Positions 44,105 through 54,738 of a stretch of DNA of 64,000 nt are shown piece by piece. The DNA comes from Cellulomonas chengniuliangii (GTDB taxonomy: Bacteria > Actinomycetota > Actinomycetes > Actinomycetales > Cellulomonadaceae). A program made the position numbers and the translations under genes. Positions within the stretch are counted from its first letter, which is position 1; every line of letters starts with the position of its first letter. Where the stretch lies: NCBI RefSeq assembly GCF_024508335.1, contig NZ_CP101988.1, positions 434,001 through 498,000 on the forward strand, given 5' to 3'. Under the pieces are notes generated by a model. The model did no database searches, was not told where the DNA came from, and worked only from the letters and a program-made list of their open reading frames with translations.

Positions 44105-45142
44105 TCAGGAGGCCGCGGGGTCGCGCGGCGGGGTCGAGGCGCGCAGCACCACGGTGGCCTCCACGTGGACCAGGCGCGGCTCGTCGGCGGGCGGCGCCAG
44201 GGCCAGCTCGGTCGCGGCGACCCCCACCTCGACCAGCGGCACCCGCACGGTGGTGAGCGGCGGCGTGACGTCGCGCAACGTCACGATGTCGTCGAAGCCG
44301 GCGACAGCGAGCTCGCCGGGCACATCCACCCCGGCGTCCCGGGCGGCGGCCATCGCGCCCACCGCCATCACGTCGTTCACGGCGAACACCAGCTCGACGG
44401 CGCCGCGGCGGCGCAGCAGCTCCTCCATGCCCTCGTACCCGCCGTCGCGGGTGAACGCGCACCGGATCACATCAGCGGGGTCCAGCGTGACGCCCTGCTC
44501 GGACAGCCCTTCCGTGAACCCGTCGAGCCGCTCGCGTGCGGTGAGGTGGCCCGCAGGGCCCGCCAGCACCGCGAAGCGCCGGTAGCCCAGGCCGTGCAGC
44601 GCCCGCGCCAGCGCCGCCGCGCCGGCCGCGTTGTCGATCACCACGGTGTCCACGCCCAGCACGGGCTGGCCCACCAGCGCCGCCGAGCCGCCGCCCGCCC
44701 GGTAGTCGGCCAAGGCCCGGCGGAGCTCGGCGTTGAGCGCCTCGTCGTCGGTGCGGCCGCCCGCGATGATGATGGCGCGGGCGCGCTGCCGCTGCAGGAC
44801 CTCGATCAGGCCCCTCTCCCGGGACTGGTCGTGCCGGGTGCTGGCGAGCGTGACGGCCAGTCCCGCGCGGTCGGCGGCGGCGCTGACGCCGGCGGCGATC
44901 GACGAGAAGTACGGGTCGGCGATGTCGTGCACCACCAGGCCGAGCGACGTGGTGCGCCCCCGGGCCATGGCCTGCGCGTTCGCGTCGGGGGAGTAGCGCA
45001 GCCGGGACGCGGCCGCGAGGACCCGCTCGCGCAGGTCCTCGCGGACGGTGCGGTTGGCGCTGCCGTTGATCGCACGGGACGCGGTGGCGAGCGAGACGCC
45101 CGCCTCCCGTGCGACATCGCTGAGCGTGACGGTGGCGGCCAT
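44105..45142 (-). CDS. LacI-family transcriptional regulator
   Basis: A 345-residue repressor with the LacI headpiece at residues 6-26 (LSDVAREAGVSLATASRAING in outline) and hinge helix RYSPDANAQAMARG, followed by a periplasmic-binding-protein-like effector domain ending with the family dimer region. It is convergent with the sugar ABC operon and probably controls it through the box at 40644-40658; boxes sharing TGGAAAGCGC upstream of the uxaC and Gfo/Idh/MocA operons suggest a wider regulon. The start lies 6 nt after TACCCT, a leaderless arrangement. Confidence 0.9.
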   Translation of the reverse strand: MAATVTLSDVAREAGVSLATASRAINGSANRTVREDLRERVLAAASRLRYSPDANAQAMARGRTTSLGLVVHDIADPYFSSIAAGVSAAADRAGLAVTLASTRHDQSRERGLIEVLQRQRARAIIIAGGRTDDEALNAELRRALADYRAGGGSAALVGQPVLGVDTVVIDNAAGAAALARALHGLGYRRFAVLAGPAGHLTARERLDGFTEGLSEQGVTLDPADVIRCAFTRDGGYEGMEELLRRRGAVELVFAVNDVMAVGAMAAARDAGVDVPGELAVAGFDDIVTLRDVTPPLTTVRVPLVEVGVAATELALAPPADEPRLVHVEATVVLRASTPPRDPAAS

Positions 45143-45187
45143 GCCGTCAGGGTAGGGGGTCGCGGGCCGCTGTCCCAGGAGGCGGCC

Positions 45188-46714
45188 TCACTCGACGTCG
45201 TCGTCCACCCAGTCGAAGGTGCGCGTCACCGCCTTCTTCCACAGCCGGTACTGGCGCTCGCGCTCGGCGGCCTCCATCGACGGCTCCCAGCGCTTGTCCT
45301 CGGCCCAGTTGTCGATGACGTCCTGCTCGCCCTCCCAGAAGCCCACGGCGATGCCCGCCGCGTACGCGGCGCCCAGCGCGGTGGTCTCGGCGACCTGGGG
45401 GCGGATGACTGGGACGTCGAGCACGTCGGCCTGGAACTGCATGAGCATGTCGTTGCTGACCATCCCGCCGTCGACCTTGAGCTCGGTGAGGGCGACACCG
45501 GAGTCGGCGTTCATGGCGTCGACCACCTCGCGGGTCTGGAACGCGGTGGCCTCGAGCACGGCGCGCGCGATGTGCGCCTTGTTCACGTACCGGGTGAGCC
45601 CGACAAGCGCCCCGCGCGCCTCCGAGCGCCAGTACGGCGCGAACAGCCCGGAGAACGCCGGCACGAAGTACGCGCCGCCGTTGTCGGGCACGCTGGCCGC
45701 GAGCTGCTCGATCTCGGGCGCCGACTTGATCAGCCCGAGGTTGTCGCGCAGCCACTGCACCAGCGACCCGGTCACCGCGATCGAGCCCTCGAGCGCGTAC
45801 ACGGGCGCCTTCTCGCCGATCTTGTACGCGACCGTGGTGAGCAGGCCGTTCTCGGAGGGGACCAGCTCCTCGCCGGTGTTGAGCAGCACGAAGTTGCCGG
45901 TGCCGTAGGTGTTCTTCGCGGTGCCGACCTCGAAGCACGCCTGGCCGAACGTCGCGGCCTGCTGGTCGCCGAGGATGCCCGAGATCGGCACCTGCGGCAC
46001 CATGCCGCCGAGCCGGCCGTAGCCGTACACCTCGGAGGACGAGCGGATCTCGGGGAGCATCGACATCGGGATGCCCATCTCCCCGGCGATCTCCTCGTTC
46101 CACGTGAGGGTGTCGAGGTTCATCAGCATGGTGCGGGACGCGTTCGTGACGTCGGTGACGTGCACCCCGCCGTTGACGCCGCCGGTCATGTTCCACAGCA
46201 CCCACGAGTCGGTGTTGCCGAAGGCGAGCTCCCCACGCTCGGCCTTCTCCCGCGCGCCCTCGACGTTGTCGAGGATCCAGCGGATCTTCGGGCCGGAGAA
46301 GTACGTGGCGAGCGGCAGGCCGACCCGCGACTTGTACCTGTCCGAGCCGCCGCCCAGCGCGGCGAGCTCGTTGGCGATCTTCTGGGTGCGGGTGTCCTGC
46401 CACACGATGGCGTTGTACACCGGCTTGCCGGTGGTCCGGTCCCACACGACGGCGGTCTCGCGCTGGTTCGTGATGCCGACCGCGGCGATGTTCTTCGCCG
46501 TCACGTTGGCGCGGGTCAGCGCGACGCCCACGACCTCGCGGGTGTTGGTCCAGATCTCCTCGGCGTCGTGCTCCACCCACCCCGGCCGCGGGAAGATCTG
46601 CTGGTGCTCGAGCTGCCCGGAGTTCACGATCGTGCCGGCATGGTCGAACACGATGGCGCGGGTGCTGGTGGTCCCCTGGTCGATCGCCAGGACGTACTGC
46701 GGCGTGTCGGGCAT
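45188..46714 (-). CDS. glpK: Glycerol kinase
   Basis: The enzyme phosphorylates glycerol to sn-glycerol 3-phosphate. The 508-residue protein has the FGGY-kinase opening [15 protein letters not shown], glycerol-binding ITNQRET, and the C-terminal ATP segment [18 protein letters not shown] (in outline). GAGAGGA precedes the ATG at 46714. It is last in the glpD-glpF-glpK run on the minus strand, 69 nt after glpF. Confidence 0.96.
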   Translation of the reverse strand: MPDTPQYVLAIDQGTTSTRAIVFDHAGTIVNSGQLEHQQIFPRPGWVEHDAEEIWTNTREVVGVALTRANVTAKNIAAVGITNQRETAVVWDRTTGKPVYNAIVWQDTRTQKIANELAALGGGSDRYKSRVGLPLATYFSGPKIRWILDNVEGAREKAERGELAFGNTDSWVLWNMTGGVNGGVHVTDVTNASRTMLMNLDTLTWNEEIAGEMGIPMSMLPEIRSSSEVYGYGRLGGMVPQVPISGILGDQQAATFGQACFEVGTAKNTYGTGNFVLLNTGEELVPSENGLLTTVAYKIGEKAPVYALEGSIAVTGSLVQWLRDNLGLIKSAPEIEQLAASVPDNGGAYFVPAFSGLFAPYWRSEARGALVGLTRYVNKAHIARAVLEATAFQTREVVDAMNADSGVALTELKVDGGMVSNDMLMQFQADVLDVPVIRPQVAETTALGAAYAAGIAVGFWEGEQDVIDNWAEDKRWEPSMEAAERERQYRLWKKAVTRTFDWVDDDVE

Positions 46715-46783
46715 GGTGTTCCTCTCCATTGAGGGATCGCTGTGCGGGATGCGCCGGGCGGCAGGGGCGCCGGGCGCCGGTGG

Positions 46784-47521
46784 TCAGATGTACCAGTTCG
46801 CGGCGAGCCCGCCGAGGATGCCGCCGACGATGGGGCCCAGCACGGGCACCCACGAGTAGGACCAGTCGCTCGATCCCTTGCCCTTGATGGGCAGCAGGGC
46901 GTGGGCGATGCGGGGGCCCAGGTCACGCGCGGGGTTGATCGCGTACCCGGTGGGCCCGCCGAGGCTCGCGCCGATCCCCACGACCAGGAACGCGACGGGC
47001 AGCGCGCCGAGCTGGGCGGGGTCGTTGGCGAACATGAGGACCACGAACACCAGCACGAACGTGGCGATGACCTCAGTGGCGAAGTTCCACCCGTACGAGC
47101 GGATCTGCGGGCCGGTGGCGAAGACCGCCAGCTTCGAGGCGGGGTCCAGATCCTCGTCGAAGTGCCTCTTGTAGGCGAGGAAGCTCACGAGCGCGCCGAG
47201 CGCGCCACCGAACATCTGCGCGGTGAAGTAGATGATGCCGTTCCACGCCGACACCTCGATGCCGGGCGCGAACTCCTCAGCGCCGTTGGCCCAGATGCCG
47301 AAGGTGATCGCGGGGTTGATGTGCGCGCCGGTGCGGAAGGCCGCGTAGACGCCCGCGAGCACCGCGAAGCCCCAGCCGAAGTTGATGAGCAGCCAGCCGC
47401 CGTTGAAGCCCTTCGACTTCGGCAGCAGGACGTTGGCGACGACGCCGGTGCCGAGCAGCGTGAGCAGCCCGGTCCCAACGGCCTCCGAGGCGAAGATCTC
47501 CCAAGAGCTGTACACGTCCAC
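46784..47521 (-). CDS. glpF: Glycerol uptake facilitator (aquaglyceroporin)
   Basis: A 245-residue MIP-family channel with six membrane segments and two half-helices. The first NPA motif is in GAHINPAITFG and the second in YAINPARDLGPR; the Asp after NPAR is the mark of glycerol-permeable members. The start is GTG at 47521 with GGAAAGGG upstream. Lies between glpD and glpK. Confidence 0.94.
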   Translation of the reverse strand: MDVYSSWEIFASEAVGTGLLTLLGTGVVANVLLPKSKGFNGGWLLINFGWGFAVLAGVYAAFRTGAHINPAITFGIWANGAEEFAPGIEVSAWNGIIYFTAQMFGGALGALVSFLAYKRHFDEDLDPASKLAVFATGPQIRSYGWNFATEVIATFVLVFVVLMFANDPAQLGALPVAFLVVGIGASLGGPTGYAINPARDLGPRIAHALLPIKGKGSSDWSYSWVPVLGPIVGGILGGLAANWYI

Positions 47522-47678
47522 GTGTGATCCCTTTCCTGAGCGACGTCGGTGTCGTCCGGGGGAAGAACCGCTGGTCCCCGCAGTTCTCGGAACGAGCGGG
47601 GCCGGTGGGCTCCCGCCACGTCAGGCCGCCAGGGCGACCTGGATGGGGCCGGCCTGCCAGGGCCGGTCCCGACTGCCG

Positions 47679-49517
47679 TCAGGTGCCGGCCGGTCCAGGC
47701 GACGCGGGGGAGTCCTCCTCGGCTCCCGGCTTGCGGCCCGCGTCCGGCACGAACGGCGACGAGTCCTCGTCCTTCCCGCCCACCGGGACGAGCGGCACGA
47801 TGTCCATGGCCTCGAGCCGCACCCGCTCCGCGGTGGCGTCGTCCGGCTCCAGGGTGGCCGCGTGCTCGGCTGCGGCGCGCTCGCGGTAGGCGGCGATCTC
47901 CGCGGCGCGCTGCTCCGCGTCCCAGCCGAGCACGGGGGCGATGAGGTCGGCGATCTCCTCGAGGGCGCCCACGCCCTTGTCGGCCTGCTCGTAGTTGAGC
48001 CGGGTGCGGTGCATCATCACGTCGTCGAGGTGCAGGGCCCCCTCGTGGCTGGCCGCGTAGACGATCTCGGCCCCGATGTAGGCGGGGGCGTGCGGCAGCG
48101 GCTCGGCCAGGCGCGGGTCGTCCTCGACCAGGTCCAGCAGCTCGGCCAGCAACGAGCCGTACCGGTGCAGCAGGTGGTCCATGCGGAACTGGTCCCAGCC
48201 GTGCTTCTTGGCGATCGCGCGGGACTGGCGCTGGACCGCCTCGAGCCCCTCGGCCCCGGCCAGGGGGATGCGGGTGGTGATGGACGGCAGCGTCGTGGCG
48301 CGCGACCCGATCGCGAAGTCCACCGCGTCCTTGGCCATCACCCGGTATGTGGTGAGCTTGCCGCCCGCCACCACGGTGAGCCCGGGAGTGGGGCTGGCGA
48401 CGGTGTGCTCGCGCGACACCTTCGCGGAGGACGTGCCGGCCTTCGTGCCGGGCTGCAGCAGCGGCCGCAGGCCCGCCCACGTGCCGATCACGTCCTCGCG
48501 GCTGATCGGCCGGGCCAGCACGGTGTTCGCGTGCGCGATGAGGTAGTCGATATCGCTGGAGTTCGCGACGGGGTGCACCAGCTCCTGGCTCCACGGGGTG
48601 TCCGTGGTGCCGATCACCCAGTAGCGCGACCAGGGGATGATGAACAGCACACTCTTCTCGGTCTGCAGGATCAGCCCCGCCGTCCCGGCGATCCGGCTGC
48701 GCGGCACCACGATGTGGATGCCTTTGCTGGCCAGCACCCGTAGCCCGCCCTCGGAGCCGGCCAGCCCCTCGGTCTCCTCGGTCCACACACCGGTCGCGTT
48801 GATCACGTGCCGGGCGCGCACGTCGATGTGCTCGCCGGTCTCGAGGTCCACCACCTCGGCGCCCGTCACGGCGCCGCCGGTGGTGGTCTGCAGGGTCACG
48901 AGCTCGGTGCGGGAGGCGGCGTGGGCGCCGTAGGACACGGCCGTGCGGATGAGCGTCGACACCAGGCGGGCGTCGTCGACGGCCGCGTCCCAGTACTGGA
49001 TGGCCCCGATCGCCGCGTCGTGCCGCAGGTCGGGGAACAGCCGCTCCATGCCTTTGCGGGTCAGGTGCCGGTGGATCGGCATGGCGCGCTTGGTGCCGCT
49101 CGCGGTGGCGAGCGTGTCGTACAGGGCGACGCCGGCGCCCACGTACGCCCGCTCCCACACGCGGTTCTCGAGCGGGTAGAGGAACGAGACGGGCTTCACC
49201 AGGTGCGGCGCGATGCGGGTCATCAGCAGGTCGCGCTCGGTCAGCGCCTCACGGACCAGGTGGAAGTCGAGCATCTGCAGGTAGCGCAGGCCCCCATGCA
49301 CCAGCTTGGAGGACCTGCTCGACGTCCCGCTGGACCAGTCCTGCGCCTCGACCACAGCGGCGGAGAGGCCGCGGGTGACAGCGTCGAGGACGATGCCCGC
49401 GCCGGTCACCCCGCCCCCGATGACCAGCACGTCGAGCTCCCGGCCTGACTCGGTGCTGGCACGGAGGGCGCCCAGCGCGTCGCTGCGCAGTCGCGCGGTC
49501 AGTGCTGCTGTCCTCAT
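47679..49517 (-). CDS. glpD: Glycerol-3-phosphate dehydrogenase (FAD)
   Basis: A 612-residue membrane-associated flavoenzyme oxidising glycerol 3-phosphate to dihydroxyacetone phosphate and feeding electrons to quinone. The FAD motif LVIGGGVTGAG is at 32-42, followed by SSRSSKLVHGGLRYLQ and, late in the domain, GGKLTTYRVMAKDAVD. The C-terminus ends in an acidic/Pro-rich tail of about 40 residues. GAGGGAG precedes the ATG at 49517. A perfect palindrome lies about 115 nt upstream. Confidence 0.95.
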   Translation of the reverse strand: MRTAALTARLRSDALGALRASTESGRELDVLVIGGGVTGAGIVLDAVTRGLSAAVVEAQDWSSGTSSRSSKLVHGGLRYLQMLDFHLVREALTERDLLMTRIAPHLVKPVSFLYPLENRVWERAYVGAGVALYDTLATASGTKRAMPIHRHLTRKGMERLFPDLRHDAAIGAIQYWDAAVDDARLVSTLIRTAVSYGAHAASRTELVTLQTTTGGAVTGAEVVDLETGEHIDVRARHVINATGVWTEETEGLAGSEGGLRVLASKGIHIVVPRSRIAGTAGLILQTEKSVLFIIPWSRYWVIGTTDTPWSQELVHPVANSSDIDYLIAHANTVLARPISREDVIGTWAGLRPLLQPGTKAGTSSAKVSREHTVASPTPGLTVVAGGKLTTYRVMAKDAVDFAIGSRATTLPSITTRIPLAGAEGLEAVQRQSRAIAKKHGWDQFRMDHLLHRYGSLLAELLDLVEDDPRLAEPLPHAPAYIGAEIVYAASHEGALHLDDVMMHRTRLNYEQADKGVGALEEIADLIAPVLGWDAEQRAAEIAAYRERAAAEHAATLEPDDATAERVRLEAMDIVPLVPVGGKDEDSSPFVPDAGRKPGAEEDSPASPGPAGT

Positions 49518-49630
49518 GGCGGGGCTCCCTCGGTGTCCACTGCTGCCGTCGACGGGGAGCGCACGCGAGGGGGAGACGGGCGAAGCCCGTCGCGAGCCCG
49601 CACGCGCGTCCTCGCCTGCGGCAACGTCAC

Positions 49631-49644
49631 CACGTCATGACGTG
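49631..49644. promoter_or_regulatory. Perfect 14-bp palindrome upstream of glpD
   Basis: CACGTCATGACGTG is fully symmetric and lies in the 237-nt gap between glpD and the divergent acetyltransferase gene. It may be an operator for glycerol-responsive control; no regulator gene is adjacent. Confidence 0.4.
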
Positions 49645-49754
49645 CCGCGCAACCGCAGTACCTGCGGCTCCGCGGCCTGGGCGGCCGCTCCCGTGGTGGC
49701 CCGTGCGGATGGACGGAGCCGATGGCGGGCCGCCGCGGTCGGTAGTTTGGGCCC

Positions 49755-50264
49755 GTGACCGCTGCCGCGCCCCGTGTCCGTCCCGCGCTCCCCGCAGACG
49801 TCCGCACGATCCGCGCCCTCGTGCAGCCGTACGCGACCGAGCGCATCCTGCTCGCCAAGGAGTGGGTCGGCTACTACGAGGCCGTGCAGGAGTTCGTCGT
49901 CGCCGAGGCCCCGGACGGCGGCGTCGTGGGCTGCGGCGCCCTGCACGTCATGTGGCAGGACCTCGCCGAGGTGCGCACCCTCGCCGTCGACCCGGCGTGG
50001 CGCGGCCGGGGGGTGGGCCACGTGCTGCTCGACGCCCTGCTCGACCGTGCTCGCGACCTCGGCCTCACCCGGGTGTTCTGCCTGACGTTCGAGGTCGACT
50101 TCTTCGCGGCGCACGGCTTCGCGCCCATCGACGGCACCCCGGTCACCCCGGACGTCTACGCCGAGCTGCTGCGCTCGCACGACGACGGCGTCGCCGAGTT
50201 CCTCGACCTCGCCCGCGTGAAGCCCAACACGCTGGGCAACACCCGGATGCTCATCGAGCTGTGA
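49755..50264 (+). CDS. argA: Amino-acid N-acetyltransferase (N-acetylglutamate synthase, actinobacterial type)
   Basis: A 169-residue GNAT protein matching the short mycobacterial-type N-acetylglutamate synthase that starts arginine biosynthesis. Conserved blocks are IRALVQPYA, LLAKEWVGYYEAVQEF, GALHVMWQDLAEVRTLAVDP, the acetyl-CoA loop RGRGVG, FEVDFFAAHGF and DLARVKPNTLGNTRM. The GTG at 49755 lies 6 nt after TAGTTT, a leaderless start. It is convergent with mutY, 10 nt apart. Confidence 0.9.
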   Translation: MTAAAPRVRPALPADVRTIRALVQPYATERILLAKEWVGYYEAVQEFVVAEAPDGGVVGCGALHVMWQDLAEVRTLAVDPAWRGRGVGHVLLDALLDRARDLGLTRVFCLTFEVDFFAAHGFAPIDGTPVTPDVYAELLRSHDDGVAEFLDLARVKPNTLGNTRMLIEL

Positions 50265-50274
50265 GCGGGCCCGG

Positions 50275-51180
50275 TCAGGGCAGCCGGTAGGTCGGCGGCT
50301 CGTCCCCGTCGGCTGCGGCGTCCCGGGCCAGCAGACCGTCGGCGAGGAGCGACTCGACGCACCGCTCGAGCTGGGTCCGGTCAGGCCAGAGGGCCTCGAC
50401 GGCCGCGGCGGGCACAGGGCCTATCGCGTCGCGCAGCAGCGCCATGACCCGGCCCCGCACCTGCCGGTCCGTGCCCGCCCACGCCTGCGTCCGCCGCCGC
50501 GCGGCATGCTCGTCGGCCGGCCTCCCGGCGGCCCGCCACGCGCACAGCCCCGCGACCGGGCACGCGTCGCACCGCGGGCTCCGGGCCGTGCACACCAGCG
50601 CGCCGAGCTCCATCGAGGCAGCCGACCATCGCGCCGCCGTCGCGTCGTCCTCGGGGACCAGCGACTCCGCCAACCGGAGCTCCGCGGCCGTCTGGCTGGG
50701 CGCCGGCAGCGCGACACCCGCCACGGCCCGCGCCAGCACGCGCCGCACGTTGGTGTCGAGCACCACCGAGCGCCGCCCGAACGCGAAGGCCTGCACGGCC
50801 GCCGCGGTGTAGGCGCCCACGCCCGGCAGGGCGAGCAGGTCCTCGGAGGCGTCGGGCACCACGCCGGAGTGCCGCTCGACCACGGCGCGCGCGCACTCCT
50901 GCAGACGCAGCGCGCGGCGCGGGTAGCCGAGCCGGTCCCACGCGCGCAGCACGTCGGCAGGGCTCGCGGCGGCGAGGTCGGCGGGCTCGGGCCAGCGTGC
51001 CATCCACGCCCGCCACGCCGGCTCGACCCGCGCCACCGGGGTCTGCTGCAGCATCACCTCGCTGACCAGCACGCCCCAGGCCGAGCGGTCCTCCGAGCGC
51101 CAGGGCAGCTCGCGGGCGTGCTGCCCGAACCACTCGAGCACCGCCTCGCGCAGCAACGGGGCGTCGACGGCAGTGGGCAC
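50275..51180 (-). CDS. mutY: A/G-specific adenine glycosylase
   Basis: A base-excision repair enzyme removing adenine mispaired with 8-oxoguanine. The 301-residue protein has catalytic Glu41 (SEVMLQQTPV), the helix-hairpin-helix LPGVGAYTAAAV, catalytic Asp142 (LDTNVRRVLAR), and the iron-sulfur cluster cysteines 197, 204, 207 and 213 with C-x6-C-x2-C-x5-C spacing. The C-terminal MutT-like domain is reduced to about 80 residues. The GTG at 51180 is chosen because GAGGAT lies 6 nt upstream; the frame is open to 51225. Confidence 0.93.
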   Translation of the reverse strand: MPTAVDAPLLREAVLEWFGQHARELPWRSEDRSAWGVLVSEVMLQQTPVARVEPAWRAWMARWPEPADLAAASPADVLRAWDRLGYPRRALRLQECARAVVERHSGVVPDASEDLLALPGVGAYTAAAVQAFAFGRRSVVLDTNVRRVLARAVAGVALPAPSQTAAELRLAESLVPEDDATAARWSAASMELGALVCTARSPRCDACPVAGLCAWRAAGRPADEHAARRRTQAWAGTDRQVRGRVMALLRDAIGPVPAAAVEALWPDRTQLERCVESLLADGLLARDAAADGDEPPTYRLP

Positions 51181-51371
51181 CGGCCCATCCTCTCCCACGG
51201 CGCTGGCCCGTCCCGCAGCGGGCACGCGCCGGGGCGGGTGCGACGGTCGCTGGCAGGTCCCTGGCCGACCCGCCCGGGCTCGGCGTGGGATACCGACCGG
51301 GGGACCGGTACCGTACGGCTGGACCGGGTGAAGCGCCGCCGGTGCGCGGCCGACGTGAGGACGGTGCCGTC

Positions 51372-51983
51372 ATGGGTGTGCTGCGACCGGCCGGGCCGCT
51401 GCCGTCCCGGGTCTACTGGATCCGCCGATTCGTGGTCCTCGGCATCCCGCTGCTGCTCGTCGTCGTCATCGTGTGGGCGTTGACGGGCCGTGGCGCCCCG
51501 GCGGACGCCGCCGACACCGGGCAGACCGGCGACCAGGCCCCCGCGGATGCCCCGGAGGCGCCCGACAAGGCCGATGACGAGGAGCCGGGCGCGCCGCAGG
51601 CCTGCGCTCCCGAGGCGTTGGGCCTCACCCTCGCAGCGGACGCGCCGTCGTACGCCGCCGCTGCGGTGCCCACCTTCACGGTCACGCTGGCCAACACCGG
51701 CTCTGTCGACTGCCTGGTGGACGCGGGCTCGGGGCAGCTCGAGATCCTGATCGTCTCGGGCGAGGACCGCATCTGGTCGAGCCGTGACTGCCCGGCCGGC
51801 GCCGCCGAGCGTCAACTGCTGCTCGGACCCGAGCAGACCGACGTCACGCAGGTCCAGTGGACGCGGGTCCGCTCAGCCGAGGGGTGCGCCACCGGCCTAC
51901 CCGCCGTGAAGCCGGGCACCTACTCCGCGACGCTCGCCGTCGGCGGAGCGGCCGCCGCGCCCCAGGTCTTCGTCCTGGAGTGA
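51372..51983 (+). CDS. Membrane-anchored protein of unknown function
   Basis: A 203-residue protein with a basic N-terminus, one membrane segment (about 19-43), an acidic Asp/Ala/Pro linker, and an extracytoplasmic domain of about 120 residues that looks like a beta-sandwich (TFTVTLANTGSVDC, DVTQVQWTRVR, KPGTYSATLAVGG). Four cysteines in this domain could form disulfides. I do not recognise the family. The ATG at 51372 has only a weak upstream site. Confidence 0.65.
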   Translation: MGVLRPAGPLPSRVYWIRRFVVLGIPLLLVVVIVWALTGRGAPADAADTGQTGDQAPADAPEAPDKADDEEPGAPQACAPEALGLTLAADAPSYAAAAVPTFTVTLANTGSVDCLVDAGSGQLEILIVSGEDRIWSSRDCPAGAAERQLLLGPEQTDVTQVQWTRVRSAEGCATGLPAVKPGTYSATLAVGGAAAAPQVFVLE

Positions 51984-52002
51984 CGGGCTCGGGCGTCGCA
52001 CG

Positions 52003-53085
52003 TCAGACGTAGCGCTCGAGGATGCTCGACTCGGCCAGCCGGGACAGGCCCTCTCGCACGGCCCGGGCCCGCTGCTCGCCCACGCCGTCCACAGCCATCA
52101 GGTCCTCGATGCTCGCCGCGAGGAGCTTCTGCAGGCCGCCGAAGTGCTCGACCAGGCGGTCGACGATGGCGGCGGGCAGCCGGGGGACCTTCGAGAGCAG
52201 CCGGTATCCGCGTGGCCCGGCGGCCGCGTCCAGCGCGTCGCCGCCGCCCGGGAGCCCGAGCACGCGGGCGAAATGCGTGATGTCGATCAGCTCGGTGCTG
52301 TCGAGCTCGGCGAGCGCGGCCTGCACGGCGTTGGCGTCCCGCTCCTTGCGGGACGCCTCGACGTAGTCCCGGATCACCAGCTCGCGGTCCGAGCTGATGC
52401 CGCCGGTGAGCTCGTCGAGCTGCAGGGACAGCAGCCGCCCGTCGGTGCCCAGCTCGACGACGTACCCGGCGATCTCCTCGGAGATGCGGCGCACCATCTC
52501 GAGCCTCTGGACCACGGCGGAGACGTCGCGGACGGTGACGAGGTCCTCGATCTCGAGCGCGGACAGGGTGCCGCTGACCTCGTCGAGGCGGGACTTGTAC
52601 CGCTCGAGCGTCGCGAGCGCCTGGTTCGCACGGGACAGGATCGTGTCGGAGTCCTCGAGCACGTGGCGCACGCCGCCCACGTAGAGGGCGACGATGCGCA
52701 TCGACGCGGACACGGAGATCACGGGGAAGCCGGTCTGCTTGGCCACACGCTCGGCGGTGCGGTGCCGGGTGCCGGACTCGGTCGTCTCGATGGTGGGGTC
52801 CGGCAGCAGCTGCACGGCGGCCCGCAGGATGCGGTGGACGTCCCGGTCCACGACGATGGCGCCGTCCATCTTGGCGAGCTCGCGCAGCCGTGTCGCCGAG
52901 AACTCGACCTCGAGCTCGAACCCGCCCGAGCAGATCGACTCGACGGTGCTGTCGTAGCCCAGGACGATCAGTGCGCCGGTGCGGCCGCGCAGGATTCGCT
53001 CGAGCCCGTCCCGCAACTCGCCGCCCGGGGCGACAGCGGCCAGCGTCGAGCGCAGGAGGTCGTCAGGCGCAGGAGTGGTCGGCAC
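52003..53085 (-). CDS. disA: DNA integrity scanning diadenylate cyclase DisA
   Basis: The protein makes c-di-AMP from two ATP and scans DNA for branched structures. The 360-residue product has the DAC motifs DGA at 74-76 and RHR at 107-109, a central coiled region, and a C-terminal helix-hairpin-helix DNA-binding domain ([18 protein letters not shown]). Length equals the family norm when the GTG at 53085 is used; TAGGAT lies 7 nt upstream. It sits next to radA, which regulates DisA in other bacteria. Confidence 0.95.
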   Translation of the reverse strand: MPTTPAPDDLLRSTLAAVAPGGELRDGLERILRGRTGALIVLGYDSTVESICSGGFELEVEFSATRLRELAKMDGAIVVDRDVHRILRAAVQLLPDPTIETTESGTRHRTAERVAKQTGFPVISVSASMRIVALYVGGVRHVLEDSDTILSRANQALATLERYKSRLDEVSGTLSALEIEDLVTVRDVSAVVQRLEMVRRISEEIAGYVVELGTDGRLLSLQLDELTGGISSDRELVIRDYVEASRKERDANAVQAALAELDSTELIDITHFARVLGLPGGGDALDAAAGPRGYRLLSKVPRLPAAIVDRLVEHFGGLQKLLAASIEDLMAVDGVGEQRARAVREGLSRLAESSILERYV

Positions 53086-53197
53086 ACGGGTGATCCTACG
53101 CGTGGGCGCCTCCCAGGCAGAGGGGGCGACCCGAACGGCGGCGCCCGAGATCACGAGATCCCCGCCGAGGCCGTCCACGGTCGAGGCGGCGCCGGTG

Positions 53198-54652
53198 TCA
53201 GGCGTGGCGGTCTCCGGCGACACCGCAGACGCGGACCGCCTCCGCCAGGTCTCCCACCTCGAGGATCTCCATCCCCGCCGGGGCCGCGCCGCCGTCCAGC
53301 GAGCCGGCGGGGACCACCGCCCGGACGAACCCCAGGCGGGCGGCCTCCGCGAGGCGCCGGGTCGTTCCCGTGACGGCGCGGATCTCGCCGGCGAGGCCGA
53401 CCTCGCCCACGGCGACCATCCCGCGGGGCAGGGCGACGTTCTCCCGGGAGCTGGCGGTCGCGAGGGCGAGCGACAGGTCCGCCGAGGGCTCGACGACCCG
53501 GGCGCCGCCGACGGTCGAGACGTAGACGTCTTGATCCGCGAGCCGTGCGCCGACCCGTCGTTGCAGCACGGCGAGCACCATCGCGAGCCGGCTCGCGTCG
53601 ATCCCGCTGGTGGTGCGGCGGGGGTTGGCCAGCATGCTGGGCGCCACGAGCGCCTGCACCTCGGTGGCCAGCGGCCGGCGGCCCTCGAGGGTGACCGTGA
53701 CGCACGTGCCGGGCACGTGGTGCAGGGCGTTCGACACGAAGAGCCCGCTGGGGTCGGTGAGGCCGGTGATCCCCGCCTCGGACAGGTCGAAGCACCCCAC
53801 CTCGTCGGTGGGGCCGTACCGGTTCTTGGTGGCGCGCAGCAGGCGCAGGCGCGAGTGCCGCTCGCCCTCGAACTGGCAGACCACGTCCACCAGGTGCTCC
53901 AGCGTCCGAGGGCCGGCCACGGAGCCGTCCTTGGTCACGTGGCCGACGAGCACCACGGGCATGTCGCGCTCCTTGGCGACGGCGATGAGCGCCCCGGCGA
54001 CCTCGCGCACCTGGCTCACCCCGCCCGCGGCCCCGTCGACCGCGGCCGAGGCGATGGTCTGCACCGAGTCGACGACGAGCAGATCGGGGTCCACCTGCTC
54101 GACGTGGCCCAGGACCGTGCCCAGGTCGGTCTCCGCGGCCAGCAGCAGGTGGGGGTCCAGCGCGCCGATCCTCTCCGCGCGCAGCCGCACCTGCCCGGCG
54201 GACTCCTCCCCGGTGATGTAGAGGACGCGTCGACCGGTCGCCGCCGTGCCGTCGCCGCCCTCGCGGCCCGCCCGTGCCGCCCTGCTCGCGACGTCCAGCA
54301 GCAGCGTCGACTTGCCCACCCCCGGCTCGCCCGCGAGCAGCACCACGGCGCCCGGCACCAGGCCGCCGCCCAGCACCCGGTCGAGCTCGTCGACTCCGGT
54401 CGGACGGGCGCGGCTCGCCTCGACGTCGATCTCGGCGATCGGGCGGGCAAGGGCTCGCGTGGGCGCCACGGTGGCCGTGCGCGGGGCGCCGCCTCCCGGA
54501 CCGGCGTCCTCGAGCACCGATCCCCAGGCCTGGCACTCGCCGCAGCGGCCCACCCACTTGGACGTGGTCCACCCGCACTCACCGCACCGGAATCCGGCAC
54601 GGGAGGCGCGGCTGAGGGGTTCGGCGCGGCGGGCGCTGGTCGTCGAGGTCAC
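53198..54652 (-). CDS. radA: DNA repair protein RadA
   Basis: A 484-residue RecA-related helicase for recombination intermediates. The N-terminal zinc finger is [18 protein letters not shown], followed by Walker [10 protein letters not shown], the RadA-specific KNRYG motif in the RecA-like core ([13 protein letters not shown]), and a C-terminal Lon-protease-like domain. The KNRYG form replaces the more common KNRFG. The GTG at 54652 lies 6 nt after TAGCGT, a leaderless start. disA follows 112 nt downstream on the same strand. Confidence 0.95.
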   Translation of the reverse strand: MTSTTSARRAEPLSRASRAGFRCGECGWTTSKWVGRCGECQAWGSVLEDAGPGGGAPRTATVAPTRALARPIAEIDVEASRARPTGVDELDRVLGGGLVPGAVVLLAGEPGVGKSTLLLDVASRAARAGREGGDGTAATGRRVLYITGEESAGQVRLRAERIGALDPHLLLAAETDLGTVLGHVEQVDPDLLVVDSVQTIASAAVDGAAGGVSQVREVAGALIAVAKERDMPVVLVGHVTKDGSVAGPRTLEHLVDVVCQFEGERHSRLRLLRATKNRYGPTDEVGCFDLSEAGITGLTDPSGLFVSNALHHVPGTCVTVTLEGRRPLATEVQALVAPSMLANPRRTTSGIDASRLAMVLAVLQRRVGARLADQDVYVSTVGGARVVEPSADLSLALATASSRENVALPRGMVAVGEVGLAGEIRAVTGTTRRLAEAARLGFVRAVVPAGSLDGGAAPAGMEILEVGDLAEAVRVCGVAGDRHA

Positions 54653-54738
54653 GGGGGCACGCTAACCCGCGGCGCCCACATGCCCGTGCGCCGGGTGGCG
54701 GCCTCGCGCCGCGCGGCCGCGCCCCGGAGGATGGGCCC

